This document shows positions 43,552-50,931 of a stretch of 52,600 bases of DNA, in pieces. The position numbers and the translations under genes were made by a program. Every line of letters starts with the position of its first letter. Positions within the stretch are counted from its first letter, which is position 1. Under the pieces are notes generated by a model. The model searched no databases. It saw only the letters and a program-made list of their open reading frames with translations, and was not told where the DNA came from. Location of the stretch: contig CANFUF010000009.1 in NCBI GenBank assembly GCA_947450095.1, positions 1 through 52,600 of the forward strand, in the 5' to 3' direction. Origin of the DNA: Roseiflexaceae bacterium. Its GTDB lineage: Bacteria > Chloroflexota > Chloroflexia > Chloroflexales > Roseiflexaceae.

Positions 43552-44760
43552 TCAGGTAATCGCTGGTGTTGTGGTGCCGTGCCACGACGAATGATACAAC
43601 TTCCAGGTAAACCAGAGCGGTACCAGACAAAGTAACCCGGTCACCAGAAACGGCAAACCTTGCGTGTAGACGATTAACCAGCCACCGAGCAACGAGCCAA
43701 TCACCATACAAATGCTCCAGGTGGCATGGAGCCACCCTAACAACAGGGGATGGCGGTTGGCGGGGATGAAGTCAGCCACCCACAGATACATCAGCGATGA
43801 TAGGGCCCACGCAGCCGCATTGCTGATAATGCCACAAACAAATAATAGGGGGATTGAATGCGTCCCCCAAAATAAAATACCCCCACAACTCACCATGACG
43901 GCAAAACAGATGATGGTGGGCCATAAGGAGCCCCAGGTATCGGCAGCACGACCTGCCAAAAATTGTGTCAGCGAGGCAACAACCAACATGGTAGAGGCAT
44001 AGCTTGCGACGAGGTAGATGTCTTTGGCGGTTTGATTGAGCAACAACGGAATCAATACGGTGAGCACACCGTAATTTACGGTGGCCAAGCCACGCATGCC
44101 CATGACGAGCAAGGCTTGGGGGTTGCGGATAAATTGCCAATCAATGGGATTGGGGGAGTTCGTAGGGGATGTGACCGGTGCCGTATGCGGGATGCCAAAC
44201 AGCACAATGCCCATCCCGATACCGCTCATTATCAGTGCGGCGATGCTCATGGTGTGATAGTCGTAGCGGGTAATCAGCCATCCGATGAGAGGATTGCCGA
44301 CAACACCTCCAATGGTAAAGCAGAGGATATAGATGCTCGACAGGACGCCGATTTGGGTTTTGCCGCCGATAAAGGTCAAAATACTGGCACTGCCAATCCC
44401 GGCGAGGGCCATGCCCACGCCGCCGATGACCCACCAGCCGGCAATCCACCAGACGCTGGTACTTTGGAAGACCAGACTGTTGAGGGCGGCGAGGGCAATG
44501 CCACCCACCCAGACCCATTTGTTGCCGATGCGTTGGACGATACTCCCCGTCACCATGGCGGTCAGCATGCCGGCAATTTGGGCTGACGATGAAATCTGCG
44601 AAATCAGGGTGGGCGAATACCCTTGGCCCTGCAGATAAACCAGCATGAATGCCCCAATAGGCATATCACGAATGCTGAGTAAGAGTTGGGCGATGATCAG
44701 GATGAGCGCTTCGGGGGTGCGCCACAACGGGATGCTCCCACGGACGGGTTGGTCGGTCAT
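43552..44760 (-). CDS. Major facilitator superfamily transporter
   Basis: A 402-residue membrane protein with twelve helices and a central loop (PVTSPTNSPNPIDW). It opens PEALILIIAQLLLSIRDMPIGAFMLVYL and has GSIVQRIGNKW as the A-type loop and FLAGRAADTWG in the second half. This is an exporter-like MFS protein; the substrate is unknown. ATG 44760 has GGAG seven bases upstream; ATG 44766 is too close to it. A longer frame to 45297 is a shadow of the chromate genes. Confidence 0.85.
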   Translation of the reverse strand: MTDQPVRGSIPLWRTPEALILIIAQLLLSIRDMPIGAFMLVYLQGQGYSPTLISQISSSAQIAGMLTAMVTGSIVQRIGNKWVWVGGIALAALNSLVFQSTSVWWIAGWWVIGGVGMALAGIGSASILTFIGGKTQIGVLSSIYILCFTIGGVVGNPLIGWLITRYDYHTMSIAALIMSGIGMGIVLFGIPHTAPVTSPTNSPNPIDWQFIRNPQALLVMGMRGLATVNYGVLTVLIPLLLNQTAKDIYLVASYASTMLVVASLTQFLAGRAADTWGSLWPTIICFAVMVSCGGILFWGTHSIPLLFVCGIISNAAAWALSSLMYLWVADFIPANRHPLLLGWLHATWSICMVIGSLLGGWLIVYTQGLPFLVTGLLCLVPLWFTWKLYHSSWHGTTTPAIT

Positions 44761-44803
44761 CGCCATGCTCCATTGAGTGATTGGTGTATGTGTATATATT
44801 AAC

Positions 44804-44827
44804 AGGTGCGAGGCATGTCTCGCACCT
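44804..44827. repeat. Palindrome of the GAGGCATG type
   Basis: AGGTGCGAG-GCATGT-CTCGCACCT lies between divergent genes. It is related to the hairpins at 48196-48352 and 40264-40283. Confidence 0.6.
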
Positions 44828-44893
44828 ACCACGCACATCGCGCACGTCACCGTATAATTGACGCATGAGGCATATGCAGAAAACGAGGATTTG

Positions 44894-45481
44894 ATGGAAA
44901 AACCGCCGCGGCTCCGTGATTTGTTTCGGATATGGGCCGGAATTGGCTTGCAATCGTTTGGAGGTGGGGCGACCACGTTGTATCTGATGCGGCGTGTCAC
45001 CGTCGAAGAACAGCACTGGTTGAGCGACGAAGAGTATTCGTTGTATTGGGGGATTGTGCAAATCGCGCCTGGGATTAATCTGCTGGGGCAAACGGTGCTG
45101 ATTGGCAAGCGGGTGGCTGGCATCCTCGGGGCGATTGTGGCCTTGATTGGTTTATTGTTGCCCAGCATTTCGATTACGATTTTGATTACGGCTGCATATG
45201 CCACCATCCGCACCCAACCGTTGGTGGTGGCGGCGTTGCATGGCATCATCCCGGCAACGGTGGGGGTAGGAGTGATTTTGGCGATACAGATGCTCAAACC
45301 ACCGGTGCTTGCGAGCTACCACGAGGGTAGGTGGCATCTGGGATTAAGCCTAGTGGTGCTGGTGGTGGCGCCAATGCTGTTGGTGTTGTTTAATCTACCG
45401 GCAATTGTGGTGTTGTGGGGGGCGGGGTTTTGTTGTGCCGGTGGGTTTTGGTTGTTGAATCGGCGGGGAGGGCAGCAATGA
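44894..45481 (+). CDS. Chromate transporter subunit, N-terminal-type CHR domain
   Basis: A 195-residue membrane protein with about six helices. It contains FGGGATTLYLMRR and the QIAPGINL motif of the CHR family, which exports chromate in some species. ATG 44894 follows a GAGG. Together with the next gene it forms a split pair of short CHR proteins that together equal one ChrA. Transport substrate in this organism is not proven. Confidence 0.88.
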   Translation: MEKPPRLRDLFRIWAGIGLQSFGGGATTLYLMRRVTVEEQHWLSDEEYSLYWGIVQIAPGINLLGQTVLIGKRVAGILGAIVALIGLLLPSISITILITAAYATIRTQPLVVAALHGIIPATVGVGVILAIQMLKPPVLASYHEGRWHLGLSLVVLVVAPMLLVLFNLPAIVVLWGAGFCCAGGFWLLNRRGGQQ

Positions 45482-45984
45482 ATCCATGGTTATTGTTTTG
45501 GTTGTTGCTCAAGGCATCGCTTTTTTCGACATCGGGCACCGGGAATCTACCCATTTTGCACACTGATCTGATTGGACTGGGCTGGGCGACGGACCACAAT
45601 TTTGCCGAAGCGTTGGCCATCGGTCAAATCAGCCCGGGACCGACGGGGTTGTGGGTGATTAGTTTGGCGTATCTCGTCGATGGGGTGCGTGGGTCGCTGC
45701 TGGCGTTGGTGGCGATTGCCATCCCGCCGTTTACGGCGCTGGGGGTGCATGCGGTGTATACCCGCTATGGCGCACATCCGGCGGTACAAGGCTTTGTGCG
45801 GGGGTTGACCTTGGCGGTGGCCAGTATGTTTTTGGTGGTAATTGTGCGCATTATGCACCAAAACGGCATCGACATCCGTAGTATTGCGATTGCGCTGGGG
45901 GCATTGGGGTTGACCTATACCCGCAAAATCCCCGTGCCAGTGATTTTGGTGGGGGCGGCCATCGTAGGAATGTGCTTGTATTGA
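45478..45984 (+). CDS. Chromate transporter subunit, second CHR domain
   Basis: A 168-residue membrane protein with about five helices, containing FSTSGTGNLPIL and IGQISPGPTGLW, the CHR signature. It begins at ATG 45478, overlapping the stop of the first half by four bases, so both are made together. Upstream in-frame start codons fall within the first gene. Confidence 0.88.
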   Translation: MNPWLLFWLLLKASLFSTSGTGNLPILHTDLIGLGWATDHNFAEALAIGQISPGPTGLWVISLAYLVDGVRGSLLALVAIAIPPFTALGVHAVYTRYGAHPAVQGFVRGLTLAVASMFLVVIVRIMHQNGIDIRSIAIALGALGLTYTRKIPVPVILVGAAIVGMCLY

Positions 45985-46033
45985 CGCGTATTCACGATGG
46001 CCCCCACGCTTTTTTCACAAAATAAATAATCTG

Positions 46034-47068
46034 CTAGGGCGTAACGGCATTGACCAATGGGGCGACTTGTTGGCCGATGAGGGTGATGGATTGCATCAGT
46101 TGGTCGTGTGACAGGCTGGCACTATCCATCTGGAAGGTAAAGCGCTGGATGCCGCCGAGGGCCGCACTATGACGCAAAATCTTTTGGGCGACGTCGGCAG
46201 GGCTACCCACCACCAAGGCGCCGGTAGGGCCGTTTTGGGCATCGAAGCGGGCCCGATTGACGGGGGGCCAACCGCGCTCTTTGCCGATGCGGGTGAAGGT
46301 TTCGGCGTAGCCCGGGTAATAGTCGTTGACCGCCTCGGTGCTACTCGCTGCCACATATCCGAGGGAATGGATGCCCACGCTGAGGCGCTCGGGGGGGTGG
46401 CCGGCTTGGGCGCCGGCTTGGCGATAGAGGTCGATGAGCGGGCGGAAGCGATGGGTTTCGCCGCCGATAATCGCTACCATCAGTGGTAACCCGAGCATGC
46501 CGGCCCGCACAAACGAGGCAGGGGTTCCGCCCACACCCAACCAGATGGGCAGGGTGGGTTGTAGGGGGCGGGGGTAGATGGCTTGGTCGTGCAGGGCAGG
46601 GCGAAACTTGCCCGACCAGCTGACGACTTCGTGGTCGCGGATGGCCAAGAGCAATTCGAGCTTTTCGCTAAAAAGTGCATCATAATCGTGTAGATTGAGG
46701 CCAAAAAGCGGAAAAGCCTCGGTGAATGAGCCTCGTCCTACGACGATTTCGGCGCGGCCTTGGGACAACAAATCGAGGGTGGCGAACTCTTGGAAAATAC
46801 GCACGGGGTCGGCGGCGCTGAGCACCGTCACGGCGCTACCGAGGCGGATGTGGGTGGTACGGGCGGCGGCGGCGGCGAGGATGAGGGGTGAAGCTGAGTC
46901 GAGAAATTCTTTGCGGTGGTGCTCACCAATCCCAAAAAAGTCGAGGCCGACCTGATCGGCATGCACCATGCGTTCGATTAATTCGTGGAGCGATTGCATA
47001 TTGGCGTGGGGGATGTTGGCGGTTGGTTGGGGATTGGCCGCGGCAAAACTATCAATGCCTATTTCCAT
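46034..47068 (-). CDS. LLM-class flavin-dependent oxidoreductase (bacterial luciferase-like)
   Basis: A 344-residue TIM-barrel flavoprotein. It opens MEIGIDSFAAANP and has GLDFFGIGEHHRKEF, RIFQEFATLDLLSQGRAEIVVGRGSF and LPIWLGVGGTP, typical of luciferase-like monooxygenases that use FMNH2. ATG 47068 stands behind AAAGGA. It is divergent from a second LLM protein gene. The substrate is unknown. Confidence 0.88.
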   Translation of the reverse strand: MEIGIDSFAAANPQPTANIPHANMQSLHELIERMVHADQVGLDFFGIGEHHRKEFLDSASPLILAAAAARTTHIRLGSAVTVLSAADPVRIFQEFATLDLLSQGRAEIVVGRGSFTEAFPLFGLNLHDYDALFSEKLELLLAIRDHEVVSWSGKFRPALHDQAIYPRPLQPTLPIWLGVGGTPASFVRAGMLGLPLMVAIIGGETHRFRPLIDLYRQAGAQAGHPPERLSVGIHSLGYVAASSTEAVNDYYPGYAETFTRIGKERGWPPVNRARFDAQNGPTGALVVGSPADVAQKILRHSAALGGIQRFTFQMDSASLSHDQLMQSITLIGQQVAPLVNAVTP

Positions 47069-47199
47069 GGTGAAATCCTTTTGGTAACGGGGGTATGGCA
47101 AACCTAGGTGCATCATAATGATTGCACCGGGGGGCGTCAAATCAGCTGGTAGTGCCCGGTATAATAGACAAGATTCGTGACAGACAAATGAGGCTAGCA

Positions 47200-48204
47200 A
47201 TGCGGTTTTCGATACGATTTAACAACGACCGGCCGGTGCGTGAATACATGGCGTTGGCCCAGGCGGCCGAGGCGGCTGGGTTTGACCAGTTTTGGGTGAG
47301 TGACGATTTGTTTTTGTATGGGGTATGGCCGATTTTGGCAGCATGTGCCACGGTGACCGAGCGCATCCAGTTGGGCACCTGTATCATCAACCCCTACACC
47401 ATGCATCCCGCCGAAATCGCCATGCAGGCGGTGGCACTGGACGAGCTCTCGCAGGGGCGAGCCTTGGTGGGGCTGGGGGCGGGGGCGGGGGATTTTTTGG
47501 GGTGGGTAGGGCTACCCCAAGAGCGCCCATTGACGCGGATTGTCGAAACCATCCAAGTATTGCGTGCGCTGTTTAAGGGTGAAGTGGTGACGCACCAGGG
47601 GCGCGAATTGGGGCAATGGAGCCCCGAGGCCTATATGCGGGTGCCGACGCGCCAGATTCCGATTTATCTAGGGGCGATGAGTCCAAAAATGTTGGAAGCG
47701 ATTGGGGCATATGCCGACGGGGGCTTGCCGTTGTTGTTCCCGCCGGAGCATTACCACGCCGCCCGGGCGCATGTGGATGCCGGCTTGACCGCCCACGGGC
47801 GGGCGCCAGAGGATGTCGACATGGCGGCCTGTATTTGGGTGTCGGTGGGTGATAATGCCCAGGCTGCAGAGGCCGTATTACGCCAAAAAATTGCCTATTA
47901 CGGGCATGCCTTGAGCGATACGATTTTGGCGAATTTGGGAGTGGACCGTAGTGAATTCATCCCTATCGAGCATGCCATTCAGCATGACCACGACGAAGCG
48001 CGGGCTTGTGCGATGGTGACGCCGGCGATGCTCAAGATTGGGATTACCGGGTCAGGTGCTGATTTGTTGCCGCGCTTGACGGCCTTGATTGATGCAGGGG
48101 CGCGGCATATTAGCTTTGGGCCGCCACTGGGTCCTGACCCACTAGCGGCGATTGCGGTGTTGGGGCGTGATGTGTTGCCGGTGTTGCGGGATCATCGGGT
48201 GTGA
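47200..48204 (+). CDS. LLM-class oxidoreductase, probably F420-dependent
   Basis: A 334-residue protein. It opens RFSIRFNNDRPVREYMALAQ and has GFDQFWVSDDLF, LGTCIINPYTMHP and LDELSQGRALVGLGAGAGDF, which resemble methylene-tetrahydromethanopterin reductase-type F420 enzymes more than FMN luciferases. GAGG precedes ATG 47200. Its stop codon lies within the first unit of a repeat tract. The natural substrate is unknown. Confidence 0.85.
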   Translation: MRFSIRFNNDRPVREYMALAQAAEAAGFDQFWVSDDLFLYGVWPILAACATVTERIQLGTCIINPYTMHPAEIAMQAVALDELSQGRALVGLGAGAGDFLGWVGLPQERPLTRIVETIQVLRALFKGEVVTHQGRELGQWSPEAYMRVPTRQIPIYLGAMSPKMLEAIGAYADGGLPLLFPPEHYHAARAHVDAGLTAHGRAPEDVDMAACIWVSVGDNAQAAEAVLRQKIAYYGHALSDTILANLGVDRSEFIPIEHAIQHDHDEARACAMVTPAMLKIGITGSGADLLPRLTALIDAGARHISFGPPLGPDPLAAIAVLGRDVLPVLRDHRV

Positions 48205-48352
48205 GGCATCGGGTGTGAGGCATCGGGTGTGAGGCATGCCTCACACTTACGCACATGGGGTGTGAGGCATGGGGTGTGAGGCGTGAGGCATGGGGTGTGA
48301 GGCATGCCGCACACTTACGCACATGGGGTGTGAGGCATGCCGCACACTTATG
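48196..48352. repeat. Tandem and palindromic GGGTGTGAGGCAT repeats between convergent genes
   Basis: Three direct units CGGGTGTGAGGCAT start within the stop codon of the oxidoreductase gene. They are followed by hairpins GTGTGAGGCATGCCTCACAC and GTGTGAGGCATGCCGCACAC separated by TTACGCACATGG. The last unit reaches the stop codon of the small gene on the other strand. The hairpins may terminate both transcripts. Confidence 0.9.
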
Positions 48353-48575
48353 TGGGGAGGGCACTCAGGCGGTTGGCGTATGAGGCGCGGGCCAGGAACG
48401 TAGTCATCTCGGTGTCGTCATTGGCCATGGTGGCGAGGGCGGCCCAGACCTGGGGTTCATCGGGATAGACATCACTCATGATTTCGAGGAGCGCGCGGGC
48501 GCGGTGGTGATCATCGAAGCGAAACAAGCGATTGGCGGTGCGGAGCAATGCCTGACATTCAACGTTTGCAGTCAT
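48348..48575 (-). CDS. Small helical (TPR-like) protein
   Basis: A 75-residue protein with two helix pairs: LLRTANRLFRFDDHHRARALLEI, then PDEPQVWAALATMA. The spacing fits one and a half TPR units. It lies 20 bp after the TPR-lipid-type gene below and probably depends on its promoter. The function is unknown. Confidence 0.55.
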   Translation of the reverse strand: MTANVECQALLRTANRLFRFDDHHRARALLEIMSDVYPDEPQVWAALATMANDDTEMTTFLARASYANRLSALPT

Positions 48576-48595
48576 GCGATACCACTTGTTTCGTG

Positions 48596-49720
48596 TTATT
48601 GGACACTTGCGGCGATTTGCCAGCCTTGGGTGGGGTTGCCGCTGCCATACAGGCGCAAATTGCTAGCATCGGCTTTGACATCAAAAATCAATGCCATGCT
48701 GCGTGGCGTAGAATCACTGGGAAGCTCATCGCCGGCGGCGACATCAGTGACGACGCCACGGCCACCACCAATGTCAACGAGTTTGTTGGAACGTTCAACA
48801 TTGACAGTGTAATTACGCCCTTGATCATCTTTGAGTACAAAGAAGTCGGCGGGAATGGCTTTGTTGGCGCCGGAGCTGTTACTTACCAATACGACTACCA
48901 CAAAATAGCGTCCTGTGGCAGGAACATCGCTGAGTTTTTCGGTGCGATCGCCGGCAACGAGTGGGTCACGGACGCCATAGCCCAAGCCATTACTGGTGAG
49001 GGTGGCAGTCAAATCAAGCAACATGGCTGGCATTGGGGTAGGGGTGTTGGGGATTGCGGGGGTCATGGTCGCACGCGGTGACGCAGTGGCTGCGATACTT
49101 TCGATGGTGGCGGCGACGGCGGTGGCGTCAGATACTGATTTGTCGCTTAATCCAGTTGATGAGGCCACGAAATTACCGATGCTATTGCTCCCGCCGAGGA
49201 ATTGGGTGGCCAAAAAGACAATTAACAACAACGCAATTGCACCGAGTACGCCCCACATCAAGGGGCTTGGGCCACGTGGTTCGTCGTCGTATTCTTCGTC
49301 AAACGTATCGAGGGCATCGGTCAATTCATCTTCGGGGGCCAAGGGGACCTCAGTGACTTGCCGACTGACACGGGATGGTTTGGCGGGTGGGGTGGCTTGG
49401 CGACCAAAGAGTGCTCCAGTGCGCTCACGGGCTGCGGCGATAAATGAACGGTTGCGTTCGGTACCACCAGAGCGGGTATTGCCACTCAATGCCCGCAACC
49501 CCCGTAAGGCCATTTCGTTTTGGGGGTCAATTTGCAAGGCCCGTTCGAGGGCATTGCGGCGTTGACTGGCGTTGTCAGATACACCGGCGAGCCACAGCCA
49601 GGCTTGAATGTTGGTGGGATCTTGTTTGGTTAACAAGGCAAATAAATTGCGAGCCTCTTCGCGATTGCCATCGCGGGCCGCTTCAATGCCGAGTTGCAGA
49701 ATCTCTTTTGCGTCAGCCAT
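48596..49720 (-). CDS. TPR-domain membrane protein with DUF4352-like outer domain
   Basis: A 374-residue protein. Two N-terminal TPR units (LGIEAARDGNREEARNLF and NPLERAL-type helices) lie in the cytoplasm. An acidic linker (DALDTFDEEYDDE) leads to one membrane helix at about 155-175. The outer part has a Thr/Pro-rich stalk and a beta-domain with YFVVVVLVSNSS and FFVLKDDQGRNY, as in DUF4352 proteins. ATG 49720 stands behind GGAG. The design, a cytoplasmic binding domain and an outer beta-domain, suggests scaffolding. Confidence 0.7.
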   Translation of the reverse strand: MADAKEILQLGIEAARDGNREEARNLFALLTKQDPTNIQAWLWLAGVSDNASQRRNALERALQIDPQNEMALRGLRALSGNTRSGGTERNRSFIAAARERTGALFGRQATPPAKPSRVSRQVTEVPLAPEDELTDALDTFDEEYDDEPRGPSPLMWGVLGAIALLLIVFLATQFLGGSNSIGNFVASSTGLSDKSVSDATAVAATIESIAATASPRATMTPAIPNTPTPMPAMLLDLTATLTSNGLGYGVRDPLVAGDRTEKLSDVPATGRYFVVVVLVSNSSGANKAIPADFFVLKDDQGRNYTVNVERSNKLVDIGGGRGVVTDVAAGDELPSDSTPRSMALIFDVKADASNLRLYGSGNPTQGWQIAASVQ

Positions 49721-49773
49721 TGTGTGCTCCAATCCCTCGTATTACTTATTGTATTGGTATTACTATATTGTAT

Positions 49774-49803
49774 AGTATAACATAATGTCATTGGGTCGGT
49801 CAA
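49774..49803 (-). promoter_or_regulatory. Promoter of the TPR gene pair
   Basis: Minus strand TTGACC (49803-49798), 18 bases, TATACT (49779-49774), about 55 bp before ATG 49720. Confidence 0.5.
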
Positions 49804-49968
49804 TGACAAGAAATAGGTGTCATGGTGATGATTGCGTTTGTGGTTTGTCACGCGAAATCGCCAATGAAACGATGATTTTGAATTCACGTTATGATAATGC
49901 CATACACCATGTCAGGGTGATGGATTCGCACTATGGTGAGTGCTGTTTCATAATCAAAAGGAACGACA

Positions 49969-50931
49969 ATGCGACTTGTGAGTTTTCGCCGTGAAGGCAT
50001 GCAGGCGCACGCCGGCATCTATAGTGAGCTCGGGATTATCGATATTTATGAGGGGATGGCGCTGTTGAGCGAAGACCGTCCTGATGCGCCATTGAGCTTA
50101 CACGATATTATTCGGGGTGGTGACAATGCGATTAATCTGGCGACGATTAGTCTGCTCGAAGAAGTGATGGCTGCCCAACAAATCGGCAGTGATGTCGCCT
50201 ATTGGTTTGGTGGGGTCGAAATGTTGATGCGCCGCGACGACGTGCAGCTCCTCGCCCCCTTCCCGGGGTTGGCGGCGTGGTGGCGGAGCGTGCAAAACGT
50301 GCAAGCCTACGAGCGCATGATGCAACGGCGGGGTGAGCATTTGGGAATGTACTGGTACGAGCGGCCACCATTGTGGGCGGCGGCCGCCACGGTGATGTAT
50401 GGCGATCGCGCATTGATTCCCTTCCCCGATACCACCGCCTGTGATATTGAATGCGAAATTGCCTGGGTACTCGGGCAAGATGTCTATCAAACGGACCCAA
50501 CGGAATCCCTCGATGCGGTGTTGGGGTTGTGTTTGCTGGGGAACATCGTGGCCCGTGATCGGGCTGACGATGACGTGGTGCATGGCTTGTGGTCGCGCCA
50601 AGCGGGGATTGTGATGGGGCCGATGCTCACTACCGTCGACGAACTCGATGAGTTTTTGTTGGGTGATGGGCGCATGCGGATCACCATACAGATTTTGGTG
50701 AATGATGTGGTGCGGGCGAGTATGAATATCCGCGATGTCCATTACACCATTGGTGATGTGGTTGCGCAGGCCAGCCAAGGGATGACGGTAGCTGCCGGTA
50801 CGGTGTTTAGTAGTGGGGCATTGTGTAGTCTGAGTGATGTGGCGGCGCCGTGGATTGTGCCAGGTGACGAAGTTACCATCGATGCAGGTCCGCTCGGTAC
50901 GTTGCGCTGGACCATGGAGGAATGGCAATGA
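49969..50931 (+). CDS. Fumarylacetoacetate hydrolase-family protein
   Basis: A 320-residue cytosolic enzyme. The metal-binding DIECEIAWVLG (Glu-x-Glu) and the following LLGNIVARDRA fit the FAH fold. FSSGALCSLS and VPGDEVTIDAGPLGTL near the end replace the usual GTP and GD.V motifs. Such enzymes cleave or hydrate beta-diketo acids in aromatic degradation; the substrate here is unclear. It begins at ATG 49969 after AAAAGGAACG. Its stop codon overlaps the start of the next gene (ATGA). Confidence 0.8.
   Translation: MRLVSFRREGMQAHAGIYSELGIIDIYEGMALLSEDRPDAPLSLHDIIRGGDNAINLATISLLEEVMAAQQIGSDVAYWFGGVEMLMRRDDVQLLAPFPGLAAWWRSVQNVQAYERMMQRRGEHLGMYWYERPPLWAAAATVMYGDRALIPFPDTTACDIECEIAWVLGQDVYQTDPTESLDAVLGLCLLGNIVARDRADDDVVHGLWSRQAGIVMGPMLTTVDELDEFLLGDGRMRITIQILVNDVVRASMNIRDVHYTIGDVVAQASQGMTVAAGTVFSSGALCSLSDVAAPWIVPGDEVTIDAGPLGTLRWTMEEWQ

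Noticed and set aside
43963-44586. 207-codon plus-strand frame
   Set aside because: It is antisense to the MFS transporter gene.
48110-48364. Cys-rich repetitive small protein on the minus strand
   Set aside because: The repeats CAACLTPH and ASHPM are only translations of the GGGTGTGAGGCAT tract.
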